Positions 8,273 to 16,837 are shown, numbered from the stretch's first letter. The stretch: 64,000 bases of DNA from Candidatus Hebobacterum abditum (GCA_029821875.1 JALGXW010000012.1:62001-126000); one strand, 5' to 3'. The notes: generated by a model from the letters alone, not told the origin. A program made the numbers and translations.

Positions 8273-10306
8273 ATGCCGACCACGGCAGGCAAGCGTCGTC
8301 GAGATCTGATGCTTCTCCTAGCTGGTATGATGCTGCTCGCGATTGGCCCGAGGACCCCGTCTCTCACGGCCCCCTGCTTCGCGTCGGATCCCGCTGGCAG
8401 ACCTGTTCAAGAGGGCCCCAAGCCGGGTGCCGCAGACACATCCGCTCAAGCGGGCTCCAAGCGGGAGGCCCCCCGGGAGATCGTCACCAAGTTCTGGGCT
8501 CCGGGCCCCAAGTGCAGGTTCGGCCCAGACAGGTCAGACGGAGAGGGGATGTGCGAGTGCGACACAGCGGCAAGGGCTCTCTTAGCCATCTATGAAGGGG
8601 CTCTGAGCATGTACTCCGTTGGGGCGAACACCTTCGTCATCGGCGGGGCGGAAACAGTCGTTGACTCCGCTTCACACGTGTTGGATGAGAACTGCGCGCG
8701 CGGCCGAGGCGAGGGACTATGCACCAAGGTCTGGCGACTGACCTTCCTCAGGAGCGACCCCAGACAGCCTCCGGACTGGGTGGAGGCGCTGAACAGGATC
8801 TACAGCCCTCCCGGCAGCCCGATCATCGAGCATAGGCCCCGCTATCTCATCCTGCACGGACCGCCCGACCGTGTGGAGGAGGTCGAGAACTTGCTGATAC
8901 TGCTCGATGCGCCATGGCCCCAGGTGCGGTTGGACATGTGGGCCGTGCAGATCAGCGGCGAGAAGGGGCAGGTGTCAGGTTTGGCGTTGGAGGCGATGGA
9001 GCTGGTCAGTAGAGCCCGAGAGGACATGGCCTGGGTTCAACACATGCTGAATGAGATCGTGAGGCAATACTGGGGCCCGCCTCGGTGGCCTGAGCCTTGC
9101 GGTGCTGGGCCACTCAAAGAAGAAACGAAGCGACGCCTTCGGGACATCGGTTTCGACCCCGACCCCAATCGCCCACTCGCTCTCCACGAGGCGCTCATCT
9201 TCGTGGCACTATCGGGGAAGTCCGGGCAGATCATCGAGGACCTTGACAGCAGCCTTTGCGAACGCCTACAGGAACGCCTACCTAGGAAGGAGAGACCTAA
9301 GGAGCCCAGAGCGTACTTCCGGCGATTGGCGCGCGCCTACGGGGTGAGGATGCCTGGGCAGAACCAGGAGCGGCGTGCGGAGGACGTCTGCATCGAGAAA
9401 CGCTGCATCATGGAGTTCGCATCCGCGTGGCAAGATGGGGAGCCCCGTCGGGCGCGCATGTGGGCCGCGATGGTAGATGCCACGGTGGAGTCAAAGCTGG
9501 ACGCCTACGCTCAGGACCTCCAGGAGGCACTCATGCTTCCGCTACTGGAGGGGCTGATGGATCTAGCGGGCGACGGTCGCTCCGGAGGCGTGTCTCTTGT
9601 CGGCAAGACCCACCTTGTCGTCACTAGTACTCTGCCGGCGACTCTGGAACCTAAGATGAAGTCCTATGTTGAGACGACTCGCCGCAAGCCCCTGACCCTC
9701 GACTCTCTGACGCAGATGCTGAGCAAGACGACGGAGGAGAAGGGCGTTCTCGCCGAAGTGCTCCCCAAGGCCTCGCCGTTGGAGTTGCTCGCGGTGGGGG
9801 AGCTACTCTCGCCACCCGAACCCACGTTTTCGGAGATCGCCCCCGGGATCAACATCAGAGTGATCCCAACCGCCTTCCCGAGCTGCGGGGAGGTGCGGTT
9901 GAAACTGGACGCCTCCTTTGGCGTGAGCGTGACGCCGTTGAAACCCGGCCGGGACTCCCCTTACGTTGGCTTCATCGAAAGCCACGAGGTCAAGACTGAC
10001 GCGGCAGTGAAGGGGTTTGATCTGTTCGAGATCTCCTCTTTCTCCATAGCCACCTCCCACGCGCGTCCGCCCTGGGTGTTTCCTGTGCTTGGCCAGTTGC
10101 CTCTGGTCGGCCGGCTGTTCCAGTTGTCGCGTTCCGACGCGGTCACTAGCCACGAGAGCATCATATTGGCGAACGCTGTTATCGTCCCGCGCATTCTGCA
10201 TCTGGCCCACTTCTACAGGTCAACCGCAGACTACGCGGGGGCCAGCGACCTCCCGGTCGCGGCAGACTGTAGGTGTCGGCCGCCCGTAGGTGTCGGCCCC
10301 CCATAG
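8273..10306 (+). CDS. Lone secretin-like outer-membrane protein
   Basis: 677 residues from an ATG with GGAGGGGG 6 nt upstream. Residues about 8-35 form a signal peptide (basic residues, then MLLLAGMMLLAIG). Residues about 186-227 (YLILHGPPDRVEEVENLLIL and onward) resemble a secretin N1/N3 ring domain. Residues about 525-650 resemble the beta-barrel core: PGINIRV, then VFPVLGQLPLVGRLF, the analogue of the VPLLGxIPxLGxLF hallmark, and ILANAVIVPRI. Between them lies a helical insert of about 300 residues. Secretins form gated pores for type II/III secretion or type IV pili. No pilM-Q or gsp gene is adjacent, so the partner is unknown. The C-terminal tail is altered by a 17-bp tandem repeat. Confidence 0.6.
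   Translation: MPTTAGKRRRDLMLLLAGMMLLAIGPRTPSLTAPCFASDPAGRPVQEGPKPGAADTSAQAGSKREAPREIVTKFWAPGPKCRFGPDRSDGEGMCECDTAARALLAIYEGALSMYSVGANTFVIGGAETVVDSASHVLDENCARGRGEGLCTKVWRLTFLRSDPRQPPDWVEALNRIYSPPGSPIIEHRPRYLILHGPPDRVEEVENLLILLDAPWPQVRLDMWAVQISGEKGQVSGLALEAMELVSRAREDMAWVQHMLNEIVRQYWGPPRWPEPCGAGPLKEETKRRLRDIGFDPDPNRPLALHEALIFVALSGKSGQIIEDLDSSLCERLQERLPRKERPKEPRAYFRRLARAYGVRMPGQNQERRAEDVCIEKRCIMEFASAWQDGEPRRARMWAAMVDATVESKLDAYAQDLQEALMLPLLEGLMDLAGDGRSGGVSLVGKTHLVVTSTLPATLEPKMKSYVETTRRKPLTLDSLTQMLSKTTEEKGVLAEVLPKASPLELLAVGELLSPPEPTFSEIAPGINIRVIPTAFPSCGEVRLKLDASFGVSVTPLKPGRDSPYVGFIESHEVKTDAAVKGFDLFEISSFSIATSHARPPWVFPVLGQLPLVGRLFQLSRSDAVTSHESIILANAVIVPRILHLAHFYRSTADYAGASDLPVAADCRCRPPVGVGPP
10269..10302 (+). 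repeat. 17-bp tandem duplication at the end of the secretin gene
   Basis: GTAGGTGTCGGCCGCCC at 10269-10285 is followed directly by a copy at 10286-10302 with one mismatch. The unit is not a multiple of three, so it shifts the frame. It produces the present end CRCRPPVGVGPP and its stop. Confidence 0.8.
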
Positions 10307-10483
10307 GACTCGTTCCCCCAGTGAAGATCCTGATCGAGCCATGGGAGAAGAGACGAGCGATGAATGGCCGGGTGACCCCGCCGAGGGCCGCGGTACGCCA
10401 GCCGCTAAAGCTCTCTGCTTCGCTTCCCCTCACCAAGGCTACGCGGGACAAGCCGGTGGGCAAGCCCGTCATACCCCATCGAA

Positions 10484-12016
10484 TCAGGCCCACAGTTTGC
10501 GGTCGAGCCCCCGATACTGAATCGCCTCGGCTACATGCTGCAGCGCGATCTGCTCCGCGCCATCCAGATCGGCGATGGTCCTGCTGAGCTTCACGACGCG
10601 GTCGAAGGCGCGAGCGCTGAGGCCCAACTGGTCGATGGCATTGCTGAGGAAGGAGCGCACTTCATCGCTGATCGGGCAGAACTGCTTGAGGTGTCGGGGA
10701 AGCATGTGTGCGTTGCAGTAGATGCCGGCCTCGGAGAAGCGCCCGGCCTGAAGCTCGCGCGCCCGTGCGACTCGACTTCGAACGGCGTTCGACGGCTCGC
10801 CGTTGGCTGGCGTCAGGAGTTCGTCCTTCTTCAGTCGGGGCACCTCGATGTGGATGTCAACTCGGTCGAGGAGTGGCCCCGAGATGCGCTGGAGGTAGCG
10901 TCTGATCTTCGTCACGGAGCAGGAGCAGCTTCGTGTCGCGTCCATATAGTACCCGCAGGGGCAGGGATTCAGCGCGGCGACGAGCATCACGCGCGCCGGA
11001 AAGTCGGCCGTGCCCGCCACCCGACTCACGCTCACGACCCCATCCTCCAGCGGCTGGCGCATGACTTCGAGCGCGTCCCGGCCGAACTCCGGCAGCTCAT
11101 CCATGAACAGCACGCCATGGTGAGCGAGGGAGATCTCTCCGGGCGTCGGGATGGTGCCGCCGCCTGCCAGGCCGGCTGCGGAGATCGTGTGGTGTGGCGA
11201 CCGAAAGGGGCGTGTCGTCATGAGGCCTCTGCCGGCCGGGAGCTTCCCACTGATGCTGTATACCTTGGTAACCTCGAGCGCCTCTTCCATACGCAGGGGT
11301 GGGAGCACAGTCGGGATTCGCATGGCCAGCATGGTCTTGCCCGATCCGGGCGGACCGACCATGACGACGTTATGGCCGCCCGCCGCGGCGACCTCCAGGG
11401 CGCGCTTCACATGTGGCTGCCCCTTGACCTCCGAGAAGTCGATCGGATACTCGGGATCGGACAGGTGCCACTCTCCGGCGGAGGAGGGGGCCGGTCGGCG
11501 TTGATCGGGGTCGGCCACTACTTCCGCCGCCTCCCAGAGCGTGCGGACCGGATAGACAGAGAGACCCTCAACGACGGTGGCCTCGGCGACGTTGTCAGCG
11601 GGCACGATGAGTCCGGCACGGCGGGCAGCGCGCGCTGCCAGTGCAATGGGCAGGACTCCAGAGATCGGGCGGACCGATCCATCCAGGGAGAGCTCCCCCA
11701 CGGCGACCAGCTTCTCCATATCCTCTCCGGCAATCTGCTCCGTGGCTGCGAGAACTGCGAGGGCGATGGGGAGGTCGAAGGCGGGGCCCTCCTTGCGGAT
11801 GTCGGCCGGGGCGAGGTTGACCGTTACCCGGTGGGCCGGAAAGGAGAAGTTCGAGTTGCGGACGGCGGAGGCCACCCGCTCGCGCGCCTCCTGCACGGCC
11901 GTGTCGGGGAGCCCGACAATCGTCACCTTCGCCAGGCCGGTCCCAACGTCCACCTGGGTCTGAACGAGGTAGGCTTCGATGCCGAGCACGGCACAGCTAT
12001 CTATGCGAGCGAGCAT
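10484..12016 (-). CDS. yifB: YifB/ComM-family AAA+ Mg-chelatase-like ATPase
   Basis: 510 residues from MLARIDSCAVLGIEAYLV, the conserved start of the family, so I discard about 47 upstream codons that are proline- and arginine-rich. An N-terminal ChlI-like domain (1-170) is followed by the AAA+ core with Walker A GPPGSGKT, Walker B-type VLFMDELPEF, and the zinc-type LNPCPCGYY...CSC segment, then the Mg_chelatase C-terminal domain (about 385-510). ComM is a hexameric helicase that extends heteroduplex during natural transformation; dprA is present at 55432. Parts of its 3' end recur at 4465, 5963 and 7518. It is transcribed away from the SLH gene. Confidence 0.95.
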   Translation of the reverse strand: MLARIDSCAVLGIEAYLVQTQVDVGTGLAKVTIVGLPDTAVQEARERVASAVRNSNFSFPAHRVTVNLAPADIRKEGPAFDLPIALAVLAATEQIAGEDMEKLVAVGELSLDGSVRPISGVLPIALAARAARRAGLIVPADNVAEATVVEGLSVYPVRTLWEAAEVVADPDQRRPAPSSAGEWHLSDPEYPIDFSEVKGQPHVKRALEVAAAGGHNVVMVGPPGSGKTMLAMRIPTVLPPLRMEEALEVTKVYSISGKLPAGRGLMTTRPFRSPHHTISAAGLAGGGTIPTPGEISLAHHGVLFMDELPEFGRDALEVMRQPLEDGVVSVSRVAGTADFPARVMLVAALNPCPCGYYMDATRSCSCSVTKIRRYLQRISGPLLDRVDIHIEVPRLKKDELLTPANGEPSNAVRSRVARARELQAGRFSEAGIYCNAHMLPRHLKQFCPISDEVRSFLSNAIDQLGLSARAFDRVVKLSRTIADLDGAEQIALQHVAEAIQYRGLDRKLWA

Positions 12017-12351
12017 CAGGTCGTTTTTCTGCGTGCTTCCGTCGGCCTCCTTTGGCGGCCGACTCGCATGGGGTCGCCTGCGGCGGTGGATCCGATCAAC
12101 CCAGGTGCCCGCGCCCGCTTTGCCTGGTTCGAACTGCGGGAGTGGAGGAGGACCCATGGCGGGAAAGGGGGGGCAGCAGCGCCAGGTAGCCGGACCGAGC
12201 GAATCAATGCCACTCTCCAGGTGGTGCTGCGCCTCGGCGCAGAGGGGTGGTCGTGCGCGCCGGTATGCAGTACTATGAGAGCTAGTACAGCGTGGGAAGC
12301 GCTGCTACTACCATCGGCAACTTCACATTGTCAGGAAGGGACCAGGGCAGC
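12017..12351. other. 335-bp divergent intergenic region
   Basis: Region between yifB and the SLH/beta-helix gene. It holds an inverted repeat GTACTA-N7-TAGTAC (12270-12288) about 65 bp before the SLH gene, possibly an operator. No convincing small gene is present. The homology-free N-terminal frame of yifB reads through part of it. Confidence 0.4.
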
Positions 12352-14949
12352 ATGAGGGGCAGACACAGCGGCCGCTCTTTGCGTCACTTCGTCGTCGCCA
12401 TGGCCGGCACACTCCTGCTGGTGTTTGCGTGGTCCGGGGATGGGCACGCGTGGTCGGTAAACCTCCTGTTGAACGAGGGCTTCGAAGATGGCAACGACCA
12501 CTGGGGGAGCTGGGCCTACTGGGGTGAGCCCGATCCCCACCCGTCGGCTTCGGCCGTGATGTCGGATGCCCGCTCCGGGTCATGGTCCATGCGGGTCGGC
12601 ACGGCAACGGGCGGGCGTTCCCAGACCGTGGTCAAGCCCAGGCCCGGGGCGACCTACAAGGTGGGCGCGTGGGGGAAGGTGAGCGCCCCCGGTGAGCTGG
12701 GCTGGGTCGGCATCGAGGCCTACGACATCTACGGCACCAAGACCCAGGCAGCCGTGGAGTTCACCAGCACCAGCTACGAGTACAAGGAGGTGGAGTTCAC
12801 CGCGCCATCAACTGTGAATGTGATGCGTGTCTACACTTGGAAGAACGACGGGCCGGGCTATCTCTATGCCGATGACGTCGTCCTGCAGGGGCCAGACCTC
12901 ACATACTCGCCCGGCTCCACCACCTACTATGTGGACTCGGTCGGCGGCAGCGATGGCTACTTAGGCACGAGCCCGAGCGCGGCCTGGGAGACATTGGACA
13001 AGGTCAACAGCGTCGTGTTCGGCGCGGGAGACCAGATCCTCCTGAAGGCCGGCTGTGCCTGGACCGGCAAGCTCGATCCGTACGGGTCCGGCGCGGATGG
13101 CAATCCTATCATCGTTGACATGTACGACTCGGGCGCGAAGCCCCTGATCGACGGACAGGGATTGGTGCCCGCGCCCTTCCGTCTCTACAACCAGGAGCAC
13201 TGGGAGGTGAGCAATCTCGAGCTCACCAACTACCACCCGAGCCACGTCACGACGCGCTACGGGGCTCTTGTCGCGGCCGAGGACTTCAGCGTACTGCACC
13301 ACCTCCACGTCAAAGATCTCTATGTTCACGACGTCAACGGCCTCAACGACGATGGCAACAAGGCCAACGGGGGGATCGTCTACGAGCTGCGAGGTCTCGG
13401 GACCGAGACCTGGTGGGACGATGTTCTCATCGAGGGATGCACCATAGAACGCGTGGACCGATCCGGCATCTGGGTCCACTCCTGGTCGTGGGACCGAAGC
13501 TATTCGGTCGGCGAGGGGCCGTACTGGGTGCCGAGCTACAACGTGGTTATCAGAGGCAACTTTGTAGACGATGTCGCGGGGGACGGAATCGTGCCATGCG
13601 AGTGTGTTGCGCCCCTCGTCGAGTACAACGTCGTGAAGGACTGCAACAAGCGGTCAGGCCGCTACTGTGTCGCCATCTGGCCGTGGAACTGCGACGATGC
13701 GGTGTTCCAGTACAACGAGGCCTATCTTTCCCGAACGACGAGGGATGGGGAGGGATTTGACAGCGACTGGTTCTCCAGCAACACGATCATCCAGTACAAC
13801 TACAGCCACGACAACGAGGGCGGCTTCTGCCTGGTCTGCGCGAACGGGACCTACGAGAACAACGGAATCCACGGATACAACGATGGCACGATCGTCAGGT
13901 ACAACATCAGCCAGAACGACCAGACGCGGGCCTTCCACATCGCGGGGCCGATCACCAACACCTACATCTACAGCAACACCATCTACATCAACCCGGGTAT
14001 GGACTCGGACCCGATCATCCACACTTCGTGGGGCGGCTACGCGGACAACACGCACTTCTACAACAACATCTTCTACAATCTCGGCAGTGGCGGATACGAC
14101 TTCGCGAGCAGCACGAACAATGTCTTCGACTACAACGTCTTCTACGGAAACCACCCGCCTGGGGAGCCGGCGGAACCGAACAAGATCACGAGCGATCCCC
14201 GGCTAGTGGCGCCCGGATCGGCAGGCATCGGACGAGACACCTGTGACGGATACACGCTGCTGCCAGACTCGCCGTGTCTCGACTCGGGACTTGCGATCTC
14301 GGGCAACGGTGGCATGGACTATTGGGGCAATCCGGTGCCGTCAGGCAGCGCCGCGGACAGGGGAGCGCACGAGTATCCGCAGTTCCCCGACGTCCTCCTG
14401 GGGCACTGGGCCTTCGTTGAGATCGGCTTCTGCGTGCTGGCAGAGGTGGTTCGAGGGTACCCGGATGGGCTCTACAGGCCCGGCGATGCAGTCAACCGGG
14501 ACCAGATGGCGGTCTACATCTCACGTGCAGTCGCGGGTGGTGACGATTATGTTCCTGACTTCGCTGGCACTCCGAGCTTCCCCGATGTGCCGGAGGAGTT
14601 CTGGGCGCTGGACTACGTCGAATATGCGGCCGCTCAGAACATCGTGGCCGGATATGACGACGGCCTCTACCACCCGGAGTACGAGGTGACGCGCGACCAG
14701 ATGGCGGTGTACGTCGCTCGGGCCATGGTGGCCCCCAGTGGTGAAGCCGCTCTCTCAGATTACGTGCCGGCCGACCCCCGCAACTTCCCCGATGTCCCCG
14801 ACACCTTCTGGGCCTACAGGCACGTTGAGTACTGCGTCGAGAACGGCGTGGTCCAGGGCTACGAAGACGGCTACTATCATCCCGAGATCGTCGTCACGCG
14901 CGATCAGATGGCCGTCTACATCTGTCGCGCCTTCGATCTACCGGCGTAG
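12352..14949 (+). CDS. S-layer-anchored parallel beta-helix exoprotein
   Basis: 865 residues. A signal peptide covers about 1-34. Residues about 37-180 resemble a carbohydrate-binding domain (NLLLNEGFEDGNDHWGSW). Residues about 190-650 form a right-handed beta-helix, opening with TYYVDSVGGSDGYLGTSPSA and carrying repeated Asn-rich turns such as NTYIYSNTIY. Three SLH domains follow at about 678-730, 742-795 and 810-862 (each FPDV...W...GY.DG.Y.P...RDQMAVY). The SLH set should bind secondary polymer or peptidoglycan; the beta-helix may bind or cleave a polysaccharide, but no catalytic residues were identified. An upstream ATG at 12292 is less likely because the signal peptide would be buried. 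Confidence 0.85.
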   Translation: MRGRHSGRSLRHFVVAMAGTLLLVFAWSGDGHAWSVNLLLNEGFEDGNDHWGSWAYWGEPDPHPSASAVMSDARSGSWSMRVGTATGGRSQTVVKPRPGATYKVGAWGKVSAPGELGWVGIEAYDIYGTKTQAAVEFTSTSYEYKEVEFTAPSTVNVMRVYTWKNDGPGYLYADDVVLQGPDLTYSPGSTTYYVDSVGGSDGYLGTSPSAAWETLDKVNSVVFGAGDQILLKAGCAWTGKLDPYGSGADGNPIIVDMYDSGAKPLIDGQGLVPAPFRLYNQEHWEVSNLELTNYHPSHVTTRYGALVAAEDFSVLHHLHVKDLYVHDVNGLNDDGNKANGGIVYELRGLGTETWWDDVLIEGCTIERVDRSGIWVHSWSWDRSYSVGEGPYWVPSYNVVIRGNFVDDVAGDGIVPCECVAPLVEYNVVKDCNKRSGRYCVAIWPWNCDDAVFQYNEAYLSRTTRDGEGFDSDWFSSNTIIQYNYSHDNEGGFCLVCANGTYENNGIHGYNDGTIVRYNISQNDQTRAFHIAGPITNTYIYSNTIYINPGMDSDPIIHTSWGGYADNTHFYNNIFYNLGSGGYDFASSTNNVFDYNVFYGNHPPGEPAEPNKITSDPRLVAPGSAGIGRDTCDGYTLLPDSPCLDSGLAISGNGGMDYWGNPVPSGSAADRGAHEYPQFPDVLLGHWAFVEIGFCVLAEVVRGYPDGLYRPGDAVNRDQMAVYISRAVAGGDDYVPDFAGTPSFPDVPEEFWALDYVEYAAAQNIVAGYDDGLYHPEYEVTRDQMAVYVARAMVAPSGEAALSDYVPADPRNFPDVPDTFWAYRHVEYCVENGVVQGYEDGYYHPEIVVTRDQMAVYICRAFDLPA

Positions 14950-14997
14950 CTGGGCACGGCCAGCCTGTCTCAGTTCGCCAGCCGCCAATGACAGCGG

Positions 14998-15393
14998 CTA
15001 GCTGTTGGCGTGGAAAGCTCCCTCGATCAGGTTGACCGTGTCAACTCGGCCGTTTGGCGTGATGAACACCTCGACCACATCGAAGCGCGTGATGCGCTCT
15101 CGGCCGCCTTTTGTGGAAGCATAGTGGGCGGCGACGGAGGCAATGCGGCGCTGCTTCCAGGGTGTCACCGCTTCGAGCGGCGTTCCGTACTCAGCCGAGC
15201 TGCGGGCCTTGACCTCGATGAAGCAGAGCGCGTCACCGCGCTCCGCGATGATATCCACCTCTCCGCGCGATGCCCGGTAGTTGCGCTCCAGTATGCGATA
15301 ACCGCGGGAGGTGAGGTAGCGTGCCGCGTGGTCCTCGCCAATGATGGCGAGCTCGCGCTTCGTCTTCGCTTTGCGCCGCCCCCTCCACAGCAT
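14998..15393 (-). CDS. yraN: YraN/UPF0102-family nuclease-fold protein
   Basis: 131 residues, the normal length. The restriction-endonuclease-like motif appears as GEVDIIAERGDALCFIEVKA (E-V-D ... E-V-K), preceded by the family opening GEDHAARYLTSRGYRILERN. The function is poorly known, with a role in DNA processing suspected. The ATG is 4 nt after the stop of the creatininase-family gene on the same strand, so the two are likely co-transcribed and coupled; no strong ribosome site is seen. It is convergent with the SLH gene. Confidence 0.9.
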   Translation of the reverse strand: MLWRGRRKAKTKRELAIIGEDHAARYLTSRGYRILERNYRASRGEVDIIAERGDALCFIEVKARSSAEYGTPLEAVTPWKQRRIASVAAHYASTKGGRERITRFDVVEVFITPNGRVDTVNLIEGAFHANS

Positions 15394-15397
15394 ACGC

Positions 15398-16168
15398 TTA
15401 GTCTCGGTAGGGGAAGATGCCGTCGATGGCGGCCTCGCTTAGTTCCTTGAGCGCCTGCGCGAGCCGGTCGACGGCGACCTCGACCATCTTCCTGCCCTTC
15501 TCGGCCGTCGCCTTCGTCGGGTCGCCGATCCCCGTGTTGACGGTGTATAGGTGCCAGGGACTGACGAAGGACATGCCTTGCTTCGAGAAGATCGACCTAC
15601 GGGTCCGCGTCGGCTTCGCCGCCTCCATCTGTGCGAACTCCGGCGCCAGGTGCAGCATGATGGAGGTTTCAGTCTCACAGGCGTGACCGCGTTCCTTCGT
15701 CTCGGCCAGCTCCAACTCGACATCGTGCGAGAGGGCCCACTGCTCGACCAGGCCCACAAAGCTCTCGGACGTGGCGGCTAGCTCGCGCTGGGCCGCCAGC
15801 AGCACCGACGTATTACCACCATGCCCATTGAGTATCACGGACTTCCGGATGCCGTTCTGCTCTGCGGTCCTAACGACGTCGCCGACGATATCCATCAGCG
15901 TGCGGGGCCGCAGGCTCATGGCCCACGGGCACTCGCGTACGTTCTCGTTGCAGCTCATCGGAAGAGTGGGAAGCAGAAGGCACTTCGCGCCCCGCTCGTT
16001 GGCCTCATCCACCGCCATTTCTGCGAAGCGCGTGATGGCGAACGTATCCGTCCCGTAGGCGAGGTGGAAGGCATGTGGCTCCGTCGATCCGATGGGGAAC
16101 ACGGCCACCTCGAATCCCCCCTCGGTTACCTCGGGCATCCTCAAGTGAGCCAAGCGCGCCTCTGCCAT
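15398..16168 (-). CDS. Creatininase-family amidohydrolase
   Basis: 256 residues. Metal-site motifs of the creatinine amidohydrolase family are visible: E30-P-H32 in GSTEPHAFHL, D41 in YGTD, H116 in NGHGGN, and GHACETETS (161-169). Family members hydrolyse cyclic amides or formamides (creatinine, mycofactocin precursor, FAPy intermediates); the substrate cannot be assigned here. Of two ATGs 6 nt apart, the inner one is chosen because GGAGGAGGG lies 6 nt before it. Its first codons and upstream ~75 bp are duplicated at 16751-16837. Confidence 0.85.
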   Translation of the reverse strand: MAEARLAHLRMPEVTEGGFEVAVFPIGSTEPHAFHLAYGTDTFAITRFAEMAVDEANERGAKCLLLPTLPMSCNENVRECPWAMSLRPRTLMDIVGDVVRTAEQNGIRKSVILNGHGGNTSVLLAAQRELAATSESFVGLVEQWALSHDVELELAETKERGHACETETSIMLHLAPEFAQMEAAKPTRTRRSIFSKQGMSFVSPWHLYTVNTGIGDPTKATAEKGRKMVEVAVDRLAQALKELSEAAIDGIFPYRD

Positions 16169-16242
16169 CAGCATCCCTCCTCCGCATGTGAGGCGGCCCT
16201 TCGCCGCGCCGCGACCCCCACCCTCCCGCCGTTGCTTGCCGA
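16157..16242. repeat. Direct repeat copy 1 (5' end of creatininase gene)
   Basis: About 86 bp covering the first codons, ribosome site and upstream region of the creatininase-family gene. It recurs in the same orientation at 16751-16837 with roughly a dozen mismatches and small indels. Shared landmarks are TCTGCCATCA, CCATCCCTCCTCCG or its GCATCC variant, AGGCGGCCCTTCGCCG, and the terminal TTGCTTGCC. Confidence 0.8.
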
Positions 16243-16399
16243 CCCCTGGCGCGCGCCAACAGTGCCACGAGGCGGTATACTCTCGAATGGCGGCGGAGTT
16301 CGCCCCAGGAGGGAGGGAGCGGCTGGCGGCGAACCTGCTGGCGAGGGGTGCTGAGTCAGCGCGCTGCTACTCCCCACTCTGTCATACGGAGGCGATCCC

Positions 16400-16732
16400 A
16401 TGCGGCTAGGTTGGCCTGACAAGAGAGTAGTCGTGATCACGGCTCTCTGTATGGTGGTAGCGCTGGCGGCGACGGCCTTCCTGCTTCTGAGGAACCGTGA
16501 CGTGCCCCAACTAGCCGGGCCCCATCTCACCTGGGAGGAAGTGGTAGGGGAAGGCGGCCACTACGTGGTCGAGGTGCGCTGCACGAACTGCGGCTGGGAG
16601 GCGACAGCGGAGGTCCCCAAGGGTCGGGTCGTGTCAGACGTCGTCTGCCCCAAGTGCAGGGCCTGGAAGGAAGGCGAGAGGGTGAGCGGCTTCGACGAAG
16701 GAGGATCCTCGACACTCGTACGGGCCCGCTGA
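16400..16732 (+). CDS. Small membrane-anchored zinc-ribbon protein
   Basis: 110 residues. One N-terminal membrane helix (about 10-29, VVVITALCMVVALAATAFLL) precedes a soluble domain with two CxxC pairs, CTNC and CPKC, about 24 residues apart, as in a zinc ribbon. No enzyme motif is visible and I do not recognise the family. The ATG has GGAGG 7 nt upstream. The gene lies between the two copies of the ~86-bp direct repeat and ends 18 bp before the second copy. Confidence 0.7.
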   Translation: MRLGWPDKRVVVITALCMVVALAATAFLLLRNRDVPQLAGPHLTWEEVVGEGGHYVVEVRCTNCGWEATAEVPKGRVVSDVVCPKCRAWKEGERVSGFDEGGSSTLVRAR

Positions 16733-16750
16733 GTGCCGCACTGGCCAACC

Positions 16751-16837
16751 GCGCCTCTGCCATCACCATCCCTCCTCCGCGCGTGAGGCGGCCCTTCGCC
16801 GCCGCGCGACCCCCGCCCTTGCCCCCTTGCTTGCCAA
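16751..16837. repeat. Direct repeat copy 2, upstream of murJ
   Basis: Second copy of the repeat at 16157-16242. On the minus strand it reproduces the creatininase ribosome site and the start MxMAEARLA, after which the frame continues into unrelated sequence opposite the zinc-ribbon gene. Its right end (TTGCTTGCCAAC) supplies the -35 element of the murJ promoter. Confidence 0.8.

Noticed and set aside
4398-10483. Integrase, transposase or terminal inverted repeats around the yifB fragments
   Set aside because: Looked for and not found; all ORFs here are explained by other families or are shadows.
10535-12355. 606-codon plus-strand open frame opposite yifB
   Set aside because: It mirrors the codon structure of a clearly recognised gene in GC-rich DNA, and its composition (Gly, Arg, Asp, His) has no motif.
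14950-14997. Terminator hairpin between the SLH gene and yraN
   Set aside because: Only an imperfect, interrupted pairing of CGCCA with TGGCG type ends is present, without a T-run.
16287-16409. 40-codon ORF 5 nt after a TATACT box, overlapping the start of the zinc-ribbon gene
   Set aside because: It looks like a leaderless start, but no -35 box lies at proper spacing and the peptide has no sign of selection; kept only as a possibility.
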